A stretch of 20,328 nucleotides of DNA from Pseudomonadota bacterium (GTDB lineage Bacteria > Pseudomonadota > Gammaproteobacteria > Enterobacterales > Enterobacteriaceae): NCBI GenBank assembly GCA_023425455.1, contig JAFACP010000398.1:1-20328 (forward strand), in the 5' to 3' direction. This document shows, in pieces, positions 1 to 7,297 of the stretch. Each line of letters begins with the position of its first letter. Within the stretch, counting starts at the first letter, position 1. The notes beneath the pieces are model-generated. The model saw only the letters and a list, made by a program, of their open reading frames with translations, was not told the origin of the DNA and did no database searches. A program made the translations under genes and the position numbers.

Positions 1-113
1 CAGTAAGAACGCCTGCGCGCGACCTTCACCATTCGGGATAAACCGTATGTCAAAAAAACCGTTACCCTTTTCGTCCGTATTTTTGTGCTTACCGACGAAA
101 AAATGGTCTAAAA

Positions 114-129
114 CGTGATCAATTTAACA
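114..129. promoter_or_regulatory. CRP binding site
   Basis: CGTGA-N6-TAACA on the + strand (TGTTA-N6-TCACG on the - strand) matches the CRP consensus TGTGA-N6-TCACA at eight of ten arm positions. It overlaps the -10 of the outward-facing promoter, a position suited to repression. Family knowledge: CRP represses cyaA from an overlapping site in E. coli. Confidence 0.6.
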
Positions 130-149
130 CCTTGCTCATTGACCGTAAA
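121..149 (-). promoter_or_regulatory. Putative cyaA P2-like sigma70 promoter
   Basis: Read on the - strand there is TTTACG (144-149), a 17-base spacer, then TAAATT (121-126). The -10 element lies inside the CRP-like site at 114-129. This is the geometry known for E. coli cyaA P2, where cAMP-CRP represses adenylate cyclase transcription. Assignment to cyaA rests on synteny, since the gene itself is beyond the left edge. Confidence 0.55.
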
Positions 150-166
150 GAAAGATGCGCTACATA
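139..166 (+). promoter_or_regulatory. Candidate hemC promoter
   Basis: TTGACC (139-144), a 16-base spacer and TACATA (161-166) form a plausible but imperfect sigma70 promoter reading toward hemC. It lies about 180 bases upstream of the start codon. No experimental or comparative support is visible in the window. Confidence 0.3.
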
Positions 167-345
167 CAAGTGTAGCACCGTTCGTTACGTGTAAATTCCT
201 TCATACGGTCGGAAGGTTTCTCGTCATTATTCACTGCCACTGATGATGCAGCAGCTTTTCCTCTCACTTACGTTTGAGCGTAACGCTGACATCCCTTTGA
301 TAAGGATGTTAGGATGGTCAATGATTGATAATGACGGTAACAAGC

Positions 346-1287
346 ATGTTAGACAATGTTTTGAGAATTGCCACACGCCAAAGCCCCCTTGCGCTCTGGC
401 AGGCACAATATGTTAAGCAGCGCCTTGAAGCCTGCCATTCCGGATTGCACGTTGAACTGGTGCCGATGGTCACGCGTGGCGACGTGATTCTTGATACACC
501 GCTGGCGAAAGTTGGCGGAAAAGGCCTGTTCGTTAAAGAGCTGGAGCTGGCACTGCTTGAGGACCGCGCCGATATCGCCGTGCATTCGATGAAAGATGTG
601 CCGGTTGAGTTCCCGGAAGGGCTGGGGCTGGTCACCATCTGCGAACGCGACGATCCGCGTGATGCATTCGTCTCAAACCACTATGACTCGATTGATGCCT
701 TGCCACCGGGCAGCGTCGTTGGCACCTCAAGTTTACGCCGCCAGTGTCAACTGGCGGAACGACGTCCGGACCTGCACATTCGCTCATTACGCGGCAACGT
801 TGGCACGCGTCTCGGTAAGCTGGATAACGGCGAATACGATGCCATCATCCTCGCCGTTGCGGGCCTGAAACGTCTGGGCCTGGATTCGCGTATTCGCGTG
901 GCGCTACCGCCTGAACAATCTCTGCCGGCCGTGGGCCAGGGCGCCGTCGGTATTGAGTGCCGTCTTGACGATGAGCGAACCCGTACGCTGCTTGCGCCGC
1001 TCAATCATGACGACACGGCAATCCGCGTAATGGCCGAGCGGGCCATGAATACCCGTCTTGAAGGGGGTTGTCAGGTACCCATTGGCAGCTACGCTGAACT
1101 GATCGACGGCGAGCTGTGGCTGCGTGCGCTGGTCGGCGCGCCGGACGGTTCGCAAATGGTGCGCGGTGAACGTCGCGGAAAACCGCAGGACGCCGGGCAA
1201 CTGGGCGTATCGCTGGCCGAGGAGCTGCTGAATAACGGCGCCCGTGACATTCTGGCTGAAGTTTATAACGGAGAAGCCCCGGCATGA
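346..1287 (+). CDS. hemC: Hydroxymethylbilane synthase (porphobilinogen deaminase) HemC
   Basis: Cytoplasmic enzyme that condenses four porphobilinogen molecules into hydroxymethylbilane, the substrate of HemD. The 313-residue length is exactly that of E. coli HemC. Cys242, which carries the dipyrromethane cofactor, lies in GGCQVPIG, and the catalytic Asp84 lies in HSMKDVP. Arg/Lys-rich segments that bind the growing chain ([18 protein letters not shown]) are intact. The start is the ATG at 346, giving [12 protein letters not shown]; the in-frame ATG at 325 would add seven residues (MIMTVTS) not present in the mature E. coli enzyme. The ribosome site is weak (GACGGTAA). The stop overlaps the hemD start by four bases (ATGA), so translation is probably coupled. 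First gene of hemCDXY. Confidence 0.97.
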   Translation: MLDNVLRIATRQSPLALWQAQYVKQRLEACHSGLHVELVPMVTRGDVILDTPLAKVGGKGLFVKELELALLEDRADIAVHSMKDVPVEFPEGLGLVTICERDDPRDAFVSNHYDSIDALPPGSVVGTSSLRRQCQLAERRPDLHIRSLRGNVGTRLGKLDNGEYDAIILAVAGLKRLGLDSRIRVALPPEQSLPAVGQGAVGIECRLDDERTRTLLAPLNHDDTAIRVMAERAMNTRLEGGCQVPIGSYAELIDGELWLRALVGAPDGSQMVRGERRGKPQDAGQLGVSLAEELLNNGARDILAEVYNGEAPA

Positions 1288-2024
1288 GTATTCTGGTCAC
1301 CCGCCCTTCTCCCGCAGGAGAGCAATTAGTGAGCCGTCTGCGCGCACTGGGGCAGGTGGCCTGGAGTTTTCCGCTGATCGAATTCTCCCCCGGCCGGTCG
1401 CTTTCTGCTCTCGCCGACCAGATGCATACCCTGCAGGAGGGCGATCTGGTCTTTGCCCTGTCGCAACATGCCGTGGCGTTTGCCCACGCCCGGCTTCAGC
1501 AGGACGGGTTTCAGTGGCCTGCGATCCCGCGCTATTTTGCCATCGGGCGCACCACGGCGCTGGCTCTGCATACCGTAAGCGGGATCGACGTTCGTTATCC
1601 GTTAGATCGGGAAATCAGCGAAGTCTTGCTACAATTACCTGAATTACAAACTGTTGCCGGAAAACGCGCTCTGATTTTACGCGGCAACGGCGGGCGCGAG
1701 CTGCTGGGTGAAACGCTGCAGGAACGCGGCGCTGAGGTCATCTTCAGTGAGTGCTATCAGCGCTGTGCGAAGCACTACGATGGCGCGGAAGAGGCGATGC
1801 GCTGGCACATGCGCGGCGTGAACACGCTGGTCGTCACCAGCGGCGAAATGCTGCAGCAGCTGTGGTCGCTGGTTCCGCTTTGGTATCGGGAAAACTGGTT
1901 ACTCCGCTGTCGGCTTTTGGTCGTCAGCGAGCGTCTGGCGAACCATGCCCGGGAGCTGGGCTGGCAAGATATTCGGATCGCTGATAACGCCGACAACGAT
2001 GCGCTGCTGCGCGCATTACAATAA
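1284..2024 (+). CDS. hemD: Uroporphyrinogen-III synthase HemD
   Basis: Closes and isomerises hydroxymethylbilane (inverting ring D) to uroporphyrinogen III, the branch point to haem, sirohaem and cobalamin. It is 246 residues, the same as E. coli HemD. The N-terminal [16 protein letters not shown], the central ALSQHAVAF, the [14 protein letters not shown] segment and the C-terminal VVVTSGE-like and LVVSERLA segments fit the two-domain HemD fold, a family poor in invariant catalytic residues. Its ATG overlaps the hemC stop by four bases; 21 bases separate it from hemX, where a GGGA-type ribosome site is visible. Inner variable parts (roughly residues 35-60 and 75-90) differ from E. coli, as is usual for this fast-evolving enzyme. 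Confidence 0.96.
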   Translation: MSILVTRPSPAGEQLVSRLRALGQVAWSFPLIEFSPGRSLSALADQMHTLQEGDLVFALSQHAVAFAHARLQQDGFQWPAIPRYFAIGRTTALALHTVSGIDVRYPLDREISEVLLQLPELQTVAGKRALILRGNGGRELLGETLQERGAEVIFSECYQRCAKHYDGAEEAMRWHMRGVNTLVVTSGEMLQQLWSLVPLWYRENWLLRCRLLVVSERLANHARELGWQDIRIADNADNDALLRALQ

Positions 2025-2045
2025 CTCTCATAACGGGAAGCCATA

Positions 2046-3239
2046 ATGACGGAACACGAAAAACCCTCCGCCGTGGTTGAAGAGACCAGGGAGACTGTGG
2101 ACACCACGCCACAGCCAGAGACAAGCGACAAAACCGCTGAGAAGAAAAACGGCAGCAACAAAACAAGCCTCGCCCTCAGTGCAATTGCTATCGCGATTGC
2201 GCTGGCAGCAGGCGTGAGCCTCTATGGCATGGTGAAAAAGCAAGGCACCAACCAGACGGCCACCAGCGACGCGCTGGTCAATCAGATTACCGCCCTGCAG
2301 AAAGCGCAGGAGACGCAAAAAAGCGAGCTGGAAAGCGCGCTTAAAACGCAGACCACGGCGCTGGCTGATGCAAACAGCAAACAGGCTGAACTGGTGAAAC
2401 AGCTCGACGACGTCCAGCAAAAAGTGGCCACCATCTCCGGGACGGATGCCAAAACCTGGCTGCTGTCGCAGGCCGATTTCCTCGTAAAACTGGCGGGACG
2501 CAAGCTCTGGAGCGATCAGGACGTGACGACCGCCGCTGCGTTACTCAAAAGCGCCGATGCGAGCCTTGCGGACATGAACGATCCGAGTCTGATTAACGCC
2601 CGTCGCGCCATCACCGAAGATATCGCCAGCCTCTCCGCCGTCTCGCAGGTGGATTACGACGGTATTATCCTGAAGGTCAATCAGCTCTCTAACCAGATTG
2701 ATAACCTGCAGCTGGCGGACAATAACGATGACGATTCTCCGATGGACTCCGACGGTACTGAGCTTTCCAGTTCCCTGAACGAATGGCGCGTGAACCTGCA
2801 AAAAAGCTGGCAGAGCTTTATGGACAGCTTTATTACCATTCGCCGTCGTGATGAAACAGCGGTACCGCTGTTAGCACCGAATCAGGATGTCTATCTGCGC
2901 GAAAACATTCGTTCCCGCCTGCTGGTTGCCGCGCAGGCCGTGCCGCGCCATCAGGAAGAGACCTACAAGCAGGCGCTGGATAACGTGTCGACGTGGGTGC
3001 GCGCTTACTACAACACCGATGACGCCACCACTACCGCATTCCTTGACGATATCGACGCGCTCAGCCAGCAGAACATCTCTATGAACGTGCCGGATAAACT
3101 GGCCAGCCAGCCGATTCTGGAAAAACTGATGCAGACGCGTGTGCGCAATTTACTGGCGCAGCCTGGCGTACCGGCAGAGCCTGCCGCCACGGCACCTGCA
3201 GCTGCACCAGCCCCTGAAAGCGCGCCACAAGGAGAGTAA
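2046..3239 (+). CDS. hemX: HemX-family inner-membrane protein
   Basis: A 397-residue protein of the HemX family (393 in E. coli). It has a hydrophilic N-terminus of about 40 residues, one membrane segment near residues 41-62 ([21 protein letters not shown]), a coiled-coil-like Gln/Lys/Ala-rich stretch near 75-130, then a large domain with the conserved core [21 protein letters not shown] and a Pro/Ala-rich tail. A single N-terminal anchor with a periplasmic domain is the likely topology. The old name uroporphyrinogen-III C-methyltransferase is not supported, because no SAM-binding methyltransferase motif is visible. Its exact function is unknown; the operon position suggests a role around tetrapyrrole synthesis. 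The stop is followed after two bases by hemY. Confidence 0.93.
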   Translation: MTEHEKPSAVVEETRETVDTTPQPETSDKTAEKKNGSNKTSLALSAIAIAIALAAGVSLYGMVKKQGTNQTATSDALVNQITALQKAQETQKSELESALKTQTTALADANSKQAELVKQLDDVQQKVATISGTDAKTWLLSQADFLVKLAGRKLWSDQDVTTAAALLKSADASLADMNDPSLINARRAITEDIASLSAVSQVDYDGIILKVNQLSNQIDNLQLADNNDDDSPMDSDGTELSSSLNEWRVNLQKSWQSFMDSFITIRRRDETAVPLLAPNQDVYLRENIRSRLLVAAQAVPRHQEETYKQALDNVSTWVRAYYNTDDATTTAFLDDIDALSQQNISMNVPDKLASQPILEKLMQTRVRNLLAQPGVPAEPAATAPAAAPAPESAPQGE

Positions 3240-3241
3240 TC

Positions 3242-4441
3242 ATGTTGAAAGTCTTATTACTCTTCTTATTGTTGATCGCCGGGATCGTCCTGGGCCCCCT
3301 GCTGGCTGGTCATCAGGGCTACGTCCTGATTCAGACCGATAACTACAACATTGAGACCAGCGTAACAGGGCTGGTGATCATCCTGATCCTCGCTGTCGTG
3401 GTGCTGTTTGCCGTCGAGTGGATCCTGCGTCGTATTTTCCGCACTGGCGCCCATACCCGCGGCTGGTTCGTCGGGCGTAAACGCCGTCGTGCCCATAAGC
3501 AGACCGGACAGGCGCTGCTGAAGCTCGCTGAAGGCGACTATCAGCAGGTTGAAAAGCTGATGTCGAAAAATGCCGATCACGCCGAGCAGCCAGTGGTGAA
3601 CTACCTGCTGGCAGCTGAAGCGGCCCAGCAACGTGGCGATGAGCTGCGGGCCAATCAGCATCTGGAGCGCGCTTCTGAGCTCGCCTCCAGCGACCCTATT
3701 CCGGTAGAGATCACCCGCGTACGCCTGCAACTGGCGCGTAATGAAAACCATGCGGCACGACATGGCGTCGATCGTCTGCTGGAGATCACCCCGCGCCACC
3801 CGGAAGTACTGCGCCTTGCAGAACAAGCCTACATTCGTACCGGCGCCTGGGGCTCGCTGCTGGACATCATCCCGTCAATGGCGAAAGCCGACGTCGGCGA
3901 CGATGATCATCGTGATGCGCTACAGCGTCAGGCATGGATTGGCCTGATGGATCAGGCACGCGCCGACCTGGGCAGCGATGGGCTGAAAAGCTGGTGGAAA
4001 AATCAAAGCCGTAAAACACGCCAGCAGGTGCCGCTGCAGGTGGCTATGGCGGAACATCTGATCGAGTGTGACGACCATGATACCGCCCAGGCAATCCTCC
4101 TCGACGGCCTGAAGCGTCAGTACGACGATCGTCTGGTGATGGTGATCCCGCGCCTGAAAACCAATAACCCGGAGCAACTGGAAAAGGTGTTGCGCCAGCA
4201 GATCAAAACCGTGGGCGATCGCCCGCTGCTGTGGAGCACCCTGGGACAGTCTCTGATGAAACACGGTGAATGGCAGGAGGCAAGCCTCGCCTTCCGCGCC
4301 GCAATCAAACAGCGCCCTGACGCCTTTGACTATGCATGGCTTGCTGATTCACTGGATAAACAGCATAAACCGGAAGAGGCTGCGGCCATGCGCCGTGACG
4401 GCCTGCTGTTAACGTTGCAAAATAACAGCACTCCATCGTGA
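3242..4441 (+). CDS. hemY: HemY, inner-membrane TPR protein of the haem operon
   Basis: A 399-residue protein (398 in E. coli) with two N-terminal membrane segments, about residues 1-22 and 41-63, followed by a long alpha-helical region with tetratricopeptide-like repeats (for example QALLKLAEGDYQQVEKLMSKN, and PLLWSTLGQSLMKHGEWQEASLAFRAAIKQRPD near the C-terminus). It is unrelated to the protoporphyrinogen oxidase called HemY in Gram-positive bacteria. Family knowledge places it at the membrane with a proposed scaffold or haem-handling role, which is not established. The ribosome site GGAGAG lies in the last codons of hemX, two bases before the hemY ATG, so translation is probably coupled. 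Last gene of the operon. Confidence 0.94.
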   Translation: MLKVLLLFLLLIAGIVLGPLLAGHQGYVLIQTDNYNIETSVTGLVIILILAVVVLFAVEWILRRIFRTGAHTRGWFVGRKRRRAHKQTGQALLKLAEGDYQQVEKLMSKNADHAEQPVVNYLLAAEAAQQRGDELRANQHLERASELASSDPIPVEITRVRLQLARNENHAARHGVDRLLEITPRHPEVLRLAEQAYIRTGAWGSLLDIIPSMAKADVGDDDHRDALQRQAWIGLMDQARADLGSDGLKSWWKNQSRKTRQQVPLQVAMAEHLIECDDHDTAQAILLDGLKRQYDDRLVMVIPRLKTNNPEQLEKVLRQQIKTVGDRPLLWSTLGQSLMKHGEWQEASLAFRAAIKQRPDAFDYAWLADSLDKQHKPEEAAAMRRDGLLLTLQNNSTPS

Positions 4442-4481
4442 AAGCAGAGACCGCCCGGCCTGGCGCCCTTCGCTAACCGGA

Positions 4482-4518
4482 ATAAAAAGGGTTCATGTTG
4501 CTCATGAACCCTTTTTAT
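4482..4518 (+). terminator. Terminator of the hemCDXY operon (symmetric)
   Basis: A perfect 16-base inverted repeat (arms 4482-4497 and 4503-4518, loop of five) begins 40 bases after the hemY stop. The arms start and end in A5/T5 runs around GGGTTCATG, so the hairpin is followed by a T tract on both strands. It could also catch any transcript running past glmZ from the other side. Confidence 0.9.
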
Positions 4519-4665
4519 ATGCGACTTTTGCCCCTCTGAACTGCCTGTATTCCCTTCCCTCTCATTACGAGCCTTTGCCGGGCATTGCTTAAAAGGCGCT
4601 TCAGGAACGCGATACCCTCAGCGCTGCACGTTGTTTTGCCGATAGCCGTTACCGTGAATAAGGCA

Positions 4666-4868
4666 TAAAAAAACGCCTGCTATAAAAGCAGGCGTTAAAA
4701 CAGGTCTTTAAGACAACATATTGGTGCTTCACTCAACGTTGTGTCCATGGTGTTTGATGAGGCCGAAGCGACATCTGTCTGTGGACGATAAGCACCGTAA
4801 ACGGCTCTGCGTCATTCCTGAGTTTATGAGGCACTAAGGCGAACATAAGAGATGGAATGAGCATCTAC
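4666..4868 (-). ncRNA. glmZ: GlmZ small RNA
   Basis: Hfq-dependent small RNA that base-pairs with the glmS leader and activates translation of glucosamine-6-phosphate synthase. Its level is set by RapZ and RNase E cleavage, with GlmY as decoy. The - strand sequence matches E. coli GlmZ nearly base for base from memory: 5' end GTAGATGCTCATTCC at 4868, central GGACACAACGTTGAGTGAAG, the TGTTGTC..AGACCTG stretch (about 4701-4717) at the known glmS-pairing and processing region, and a 9-base-pair terminator hairpin (arms 4672-4680 and 4688-4696) followed by seven T. The length of about 203 is close to the usual 207. It lies between the tRNA operon and hemY, convergent with hemY, as in E. coli but without aslA/aslB beside it. 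Confidence 0.95.
4667..4696 (-). terminator. Rho-independent terminator of glmZ
   Basis: AACGCCTGC / GCAGGCGTT stem with a seven-base loop, followed on the - strand by a run of seven T. It forms the 3' end of GlmZ. Confidence 0.93.
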
Positions 4869-4872
4869 GCGC

Positions 4873-4895
4873 ATATTATTGCACGTTACATGCCA
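4873..4895 (-). promoter_or_regulatory. glmZ promoter: sigma54 -24/-12, with overlapping sigma70 -10
   Basis: On the - strand TGGCATG-N4-GTGCA (4880-4895) matches the sigma54 consensus TGGCACG-N4-TTGCA with correct GG-to-GC spacing. The C of the -12 element (4881) is 12-13 bases upstream of the expected glmZ 5' end (4868). A sigma70-like TAATAT (4873-4878) lies between it and the start, but no good -35 is seen. Family knowledge: in enterobacteria glmY/glmZ can be driven by sigma54 with the GlrR activator, while E. coli glmZ is described as sigma70-driven. Confidence 0.7.
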
Positions 4896-5001
4896 ATATG
4901 GCACGCAGAAGCGTTACATAACGCAACATTTTAAGATAACAGGAATTTCAGTCATCGGGCGTCGTTCTGGCGACAGGCAGGCGGTGGTTGCGCTGCCAGA
5001 A

Positions 5002-5019
5002 TGTTGCCTGCAGACGACA
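5002..5019. promoter_or_regulatory. Candidate GlrR activator site (proximal)
   Basis: TGTT-N10-GACA, one mismatch from the GlrR motif TGTC-N10-GACA, about 135-150 bases upstream of the glmZ start. This is a normal distance for a sigma54 enhancer. Confidence 0.5.
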
Positions 5020-5064
5020 TGATTAGCTCATTCCGAATAAAAATATATATTTCAATGCGTTAAG

Positions 5065-5082
5065 CGTCGCTGAATCGCGACA
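5065..5082. promoter_or_regulatory. Candidate GlrR activator site (distal)
   Basis: CGTC-N10-GACA, one mismatch from TGTC-N10-GACA, about 200-215 bases upstream of the glmZ start. An IHF-like sequence (TTTCAATGCGTTA, 5050-5062, one mismatch from WATCAA-N4-TTR, preceded by an A/T tract) lies just beside it, between the two candidate GlrR sites. Confidence 0.45.
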
Positions 5083-5129
5083 GTCAATAACCACGTTGTC
5101 GGGGACGGGCAACAGAGGGAGAGCATTTG

Positions 5130-5161
5130 CAGAAAACAAAAAACCCCGCCGAAGCGGGGTT
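5130..5161 (-). terminator. Terminator of the argX-hisR-leuT-proM operon
   Basis: On the - strand AACCCCGC, a TTCG tetraloop and GCGGGGTT (arms 5142-5149 and 5154-5161) are followed by TTTTTTGTTTTC. It begins six bases after the CCA end of proM. Confidence 0.95.
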
Positions 5162-5167
5162 CAAAAT

Positions 5168-5244
5168 TGGTCGGCGAGAGAGGATTCGAACCTCCGACCC
5201 ACTGGTCCCAAACCAGTTGCGCTACCAAGCTGCGCTACTCGCCG
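5168..5244 (-). tRNA. proM: tRNA-Pro (anticodon TGG)
   Basis: A 77-base tRNA with complete cloverleaf, encoded 3' CCA, T-loop GGTTCGAATCC and anticodon loop TTTGGGA (TGG). The sequence is as in E. coli proM. Last gene of the four-tRNA operon. Confidence 0.97.
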
Positions 5245-5286
5245 ATGTACTGCTTTTTGAATTTTTAGTTCAATTCATTAAAGTCG

Positions 5287-5373
5287 TGGTGCGAGGGGGG
5301 GGACTTGAACCCCCACGTCCGTAAGAACACTAACACCTGAAGCTAGCGCGTCTACCAATTCCGCCACCTTCGC
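5287..5373 (-). tRNA. leuT: tRNA-Leu (anticodon CAG)
   Basis: An 87-base class II tRNA with a long variable arm (GTGTTCTTACGGAC), encoded CCA and anticodon loop TTCAGGT (CAG). It decodes CUG, the main leucine codon. Third in the operon, 42 bases before proM. Confidence 0.97.
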
Positions 5374-5393
5374 AATTCACAACTTTTCAATAA

Positions 5394-5470
5394 TGGGGTG
5401 GCTAATGGGATTCGAACCCACGACAACTGGAATCACAATCCAGGGCTCTACCAACTGAGCTATAGCCACC
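5394..5470 (-). tRNA. hisR: tRNA-His (anticodon GTG)
   Basis: A 77-base tRNA with the encoded extra G(-1) opposite C73 that marks tRNA-His, anticodon loop TTGTGAT (GTG) and encoded CCA. Second in the operon, with 20 bases to leuT. Confidence 0.97.
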
Positions 5471-5535
5471 ACTGTATTCTTTCACGCGGTACTGACTACT
5501 TCTCAGACCACCGCAGCTCAAGCGCCAGAGCAAAA

Positions 5536-5612
<77 letters not shown>

Positions 5613-5633
5613 TTAGCGCCGTTTCGGGGCTGG

Positions 5634-5662
5634 ATATTACGTACCTCCGTCCCCGCTGTCTA
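5634..5662 (-). promoter_or_regulatory. Promoter of the argX-hisR-leuT-proM tRNA operon
   Basis: On the - strand TAGACA (5657-5662), a 17-base spacer and TAATAT (5634-5639), followed by a GC-rich discriminator (CCAGCCCC) typical of stable-RNA promoters under stringent control. An A/T tract, T7A7 (5667-5680), sits just upstream of the -35 where an UP element would be. The first tRNA base is about 20 bases downstream of the -10. Confidence 0.85.
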
Positions 5663-5714
5663 GTGCTTTTTTTAAAAAAATGCGTGTTTGGTTATGGTTT
5701 GCACACTTTGCCGC

Positions 5715-7100
5715 TTAATCCTTCACTTTCTGCGCGCTGGTGCGGCGACCCAGGCCAAATAACGTATAGATCGCGCTGACGGCTGCCAGGAAGAGAGCCC
5801 CCACAAACAGCGACATGCGGGTATCCTCATTGACGTACATTCCCACTAATACGCAAATCAGGAACGCCATCGTGACGTAGTTCGCCCACGGAAACAAAAC
5901 CGAACGGAACGGGTGGCTGGCAATGGCCGCTTTATGCGCCTGACGAAAACGCAGCTGGCTTATCAGAATCACAAACCACGGAACCATTCCCGGCAGCACG
6001 CTGGCGCTATAAACGTACACGAATACGCGCTGCGGCTGCGGAATGACGTAATTCAGGCATGAGCCCGCCAGCAAAATCGCAATCGAGACCGCCACACCGG
6101 CGATCGGCACACCCGTGCGCGAGACGCGGCCCATCGCCGCGGGCAGTTGATTGTTGCGGGAAAGGGCATACAACATTCGACCGCAGCTGTACATCCCGCT
6201 ATTACAGCCGGACAGCGCCGCGGTCAGCACCACAAAGTTAATGATCCCAGCCGCTGCGGTGATGCCAATCTTCGCAAATGTTAAGACAAACGGACTGCCC
6301 GTGGAGCCGATAGCATTCCACGGGAAAATGGTCACAATGACAAAAATCGCGCCCACGTAGAAAATCAGGATCCGCCACAGGACCTTGCCCACGGCGCTGC
6401 GCAGCGTCACCTGCGGATTTTTCGCTTCACCGGCGGTAATACCGATAAGCTCGACCCCCTGGTAAGAGGCGACCACAATGCACAGTGCCGTCAGAAACCC
6501 TTTCCAGCCACCGGCAAAGAAACCGCCATGCGCCGTCAGATTGCCGAAACCAATCGCCTGGCCGCCATTACCCATGCCGAAGAAAATCACCCCCACCCCG
6601 ATGACGATCATCACGATGATGGTGGTCACCTTGATCAGCGCGAACCAAAACTCAATTTCGCCATACAGTCTTACGGCGGCAAGGTTCGCCAGCGCGACCA
6701 GCCCCACGGCAATCAGAGCAGGTATCCACTGCGCCATCTCCGGGAACCAGAACTGCACGTAAACCCCTATCGCGGTGATTTCCGAGATGCCGACCGCCAT
6801 CCACATAAACCAGTACGACCAGGCGGTGAGATAGCCAAAGAACGGGCTCATGTAACGGTGCGCGTACACCGCGAACGACCCGGCCACCGGCTCAAGGAAC
6901 AGCATTTCGCCCATCGAACGCATGATGAGGAAGACAAACAGTCCGGCGATAATATACGCCAGCAGGACGGAAGGTCCCGCCCACTTGAGGGTACTGGCTG
7001 ACCCCATAAATAGCCCAACGCCGATAGTGCCCCCGAGCGCTATCAATTCGATATGTCGTGCCTCCAGCCCGCGCTGAAGCTCCGTTTTTTTCTCTGCCAT
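5715..7100 (-). CDS. thrP: Threonine/serine:H+ symporter ThrP (YifK)
   Basis: Inner-membrane amino-acid permease of the APC superfamily with about 12 membrane helices. Family knowledge: E. coli YifK, renamed ThrP, imports threonine and serine with protons. The 461 residues equal the E. coli length. The N-terminal [22 protein letters not shown] carries the G-T-I-G substrate-binding loop in helix 1 (about residues 24-30), and the helix 6 region [16 protein letters not shown] is intact. The start is the ATG at 7100, preceded by GAGGA; an upstream in-frame ATG (7139) adds 13 residues absent from the family. It lies 197 bases after wecG, so it may be cotranscribed with the wec operon, have its own promoter, or both. 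Known E. coli/Salmonella control by Lrp and GcvB may apply (see the site upstream). Confidence 0.95.
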   Translation of the reverse strand: MAEKKTELQRGLEARHIELIALGGTIGVGLFMGSASTLKWAGPSVLLAYIIAGLFVFLIMRSMGEMLFLEPVAGSFAVYAHRYMSPFFGYLTAWSYWFMWMAVGISEITAIGVYVQFWFPEMAQWIPALIAVGLVALANLAAVRLYGEIEFWFALIKVTTIIVMIVIGVGVIFFGMGNGGQAIGFGNLTAHGGFFAGGWKGFLTALCIVVASYQGVELIGITAGEAKNPQVTLRSAVGKVLWRILIFYVGAIFVIVTIFPWNAIGSTGSPFVLTFAKIGITAAAGIINFVVLTAALSGCNSGMYSCGRMLYALSRNNQLPAAMGRVSRTGVPIAGVAVSIAILLAGSCLNYVIPQPQRVFVYVYSASVLPGMVPWFVILISQLRFRQAHKAAIASHPFRSVLFPWANYVTMAFLICVLVGMYVNEDTRMSLFVGALFLAAVSAIYTLFGLGRRTSAQKVKD

Positions 7101-7108
7101 AAATCCTC

Positions 7109-7118
7109 GGTTGTGTTT
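7109..7118 (-). promoter_or_regulatory. Candidate GcvB pairing site in the thrP leader
   Basis: The - strand mRNA reads AAACACAACC directly before the GAGGA ribosome site of thrP, with a second ACAACA a little upstream (about 7131-7136). GcvB represses many amino-acid transporters, yifK among them, through its G/U-rich R1 region, which pairs with CACAAC-type sequences. The pairing here is inferred from this motif only. Confidence 0.45.
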
Positions 7119-7207
7119 GCCGTTTCCCGGTGTTGTCACCGGTTATTATTTTTTGGGGTACTGAAATACGGCGGGCATGGTTTCTTAAATTCTGGGAAAT
7201 GGCAAAC

Positions 7208-7232
7208 GATGCATTAAAAAAACTGATGCATT
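7208..7232. repeat. Short repeat pair GATGCATT
   Basis: GATGCATT occurs at 7208-7215 and 7225-7232, 17 bases apart, around an A7 tract in the wecG-thrP gap. Because ATGCAT is its own reverse complement the copies could pair as a weak hairpin. It could be a regulator site, a weak terminator or chance. Confidence 0.35.
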
Positions 7233-7297
7233 GCGCAGAAAGGCAGCGGTTTTAGAGGAGTATGGCGGCGCGAACAGGATATCGCGCTACCCTTTAG

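Larger units (their letters stand above)
1..345. other. Regulatory interval between cyaA (outside window) and hemC
   Basis: This 345-base stretch has no convincing gene. In E. coli the divergent neighbour of hemC is cyaA (adenylate cyclase). The cyaA coding start is not in the window, but a promoter with an overlapping CRP site pointing away from hemC is visible (separate entries). The hemC-proximal part (about 180-345) holds no clear terminator or repeat. An upstream in-frame ATG at 325 was not chosen as the hemC start because the family begins at Met-Leu-Asp-Asn. Confidence 0.75.
4869..5129. other. Non-coding interval upstream of glmZ
   Basis: About 260 bases with no gene between the glmZ start and the tRNA terminator. 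It holds the glmZ promoter and enhancer-like sites listed separately. In E. coli aslB and aslA lie between proM and glmZ; no trace of either sulfatase-family gene is visible here. Confidence 0.7.

Noticed and set aside
325..345. Upstream ATG for hemC (seven extra residues)
   Set aside because: The mature E. coli enzyme begins at MLDN, and length agreement with the family favours 346.
3266..3826. 186-codon open frame on the - strand opposite hemY
   Set aside because: Antisense to hemY, no recognisable protein features, no start signal.
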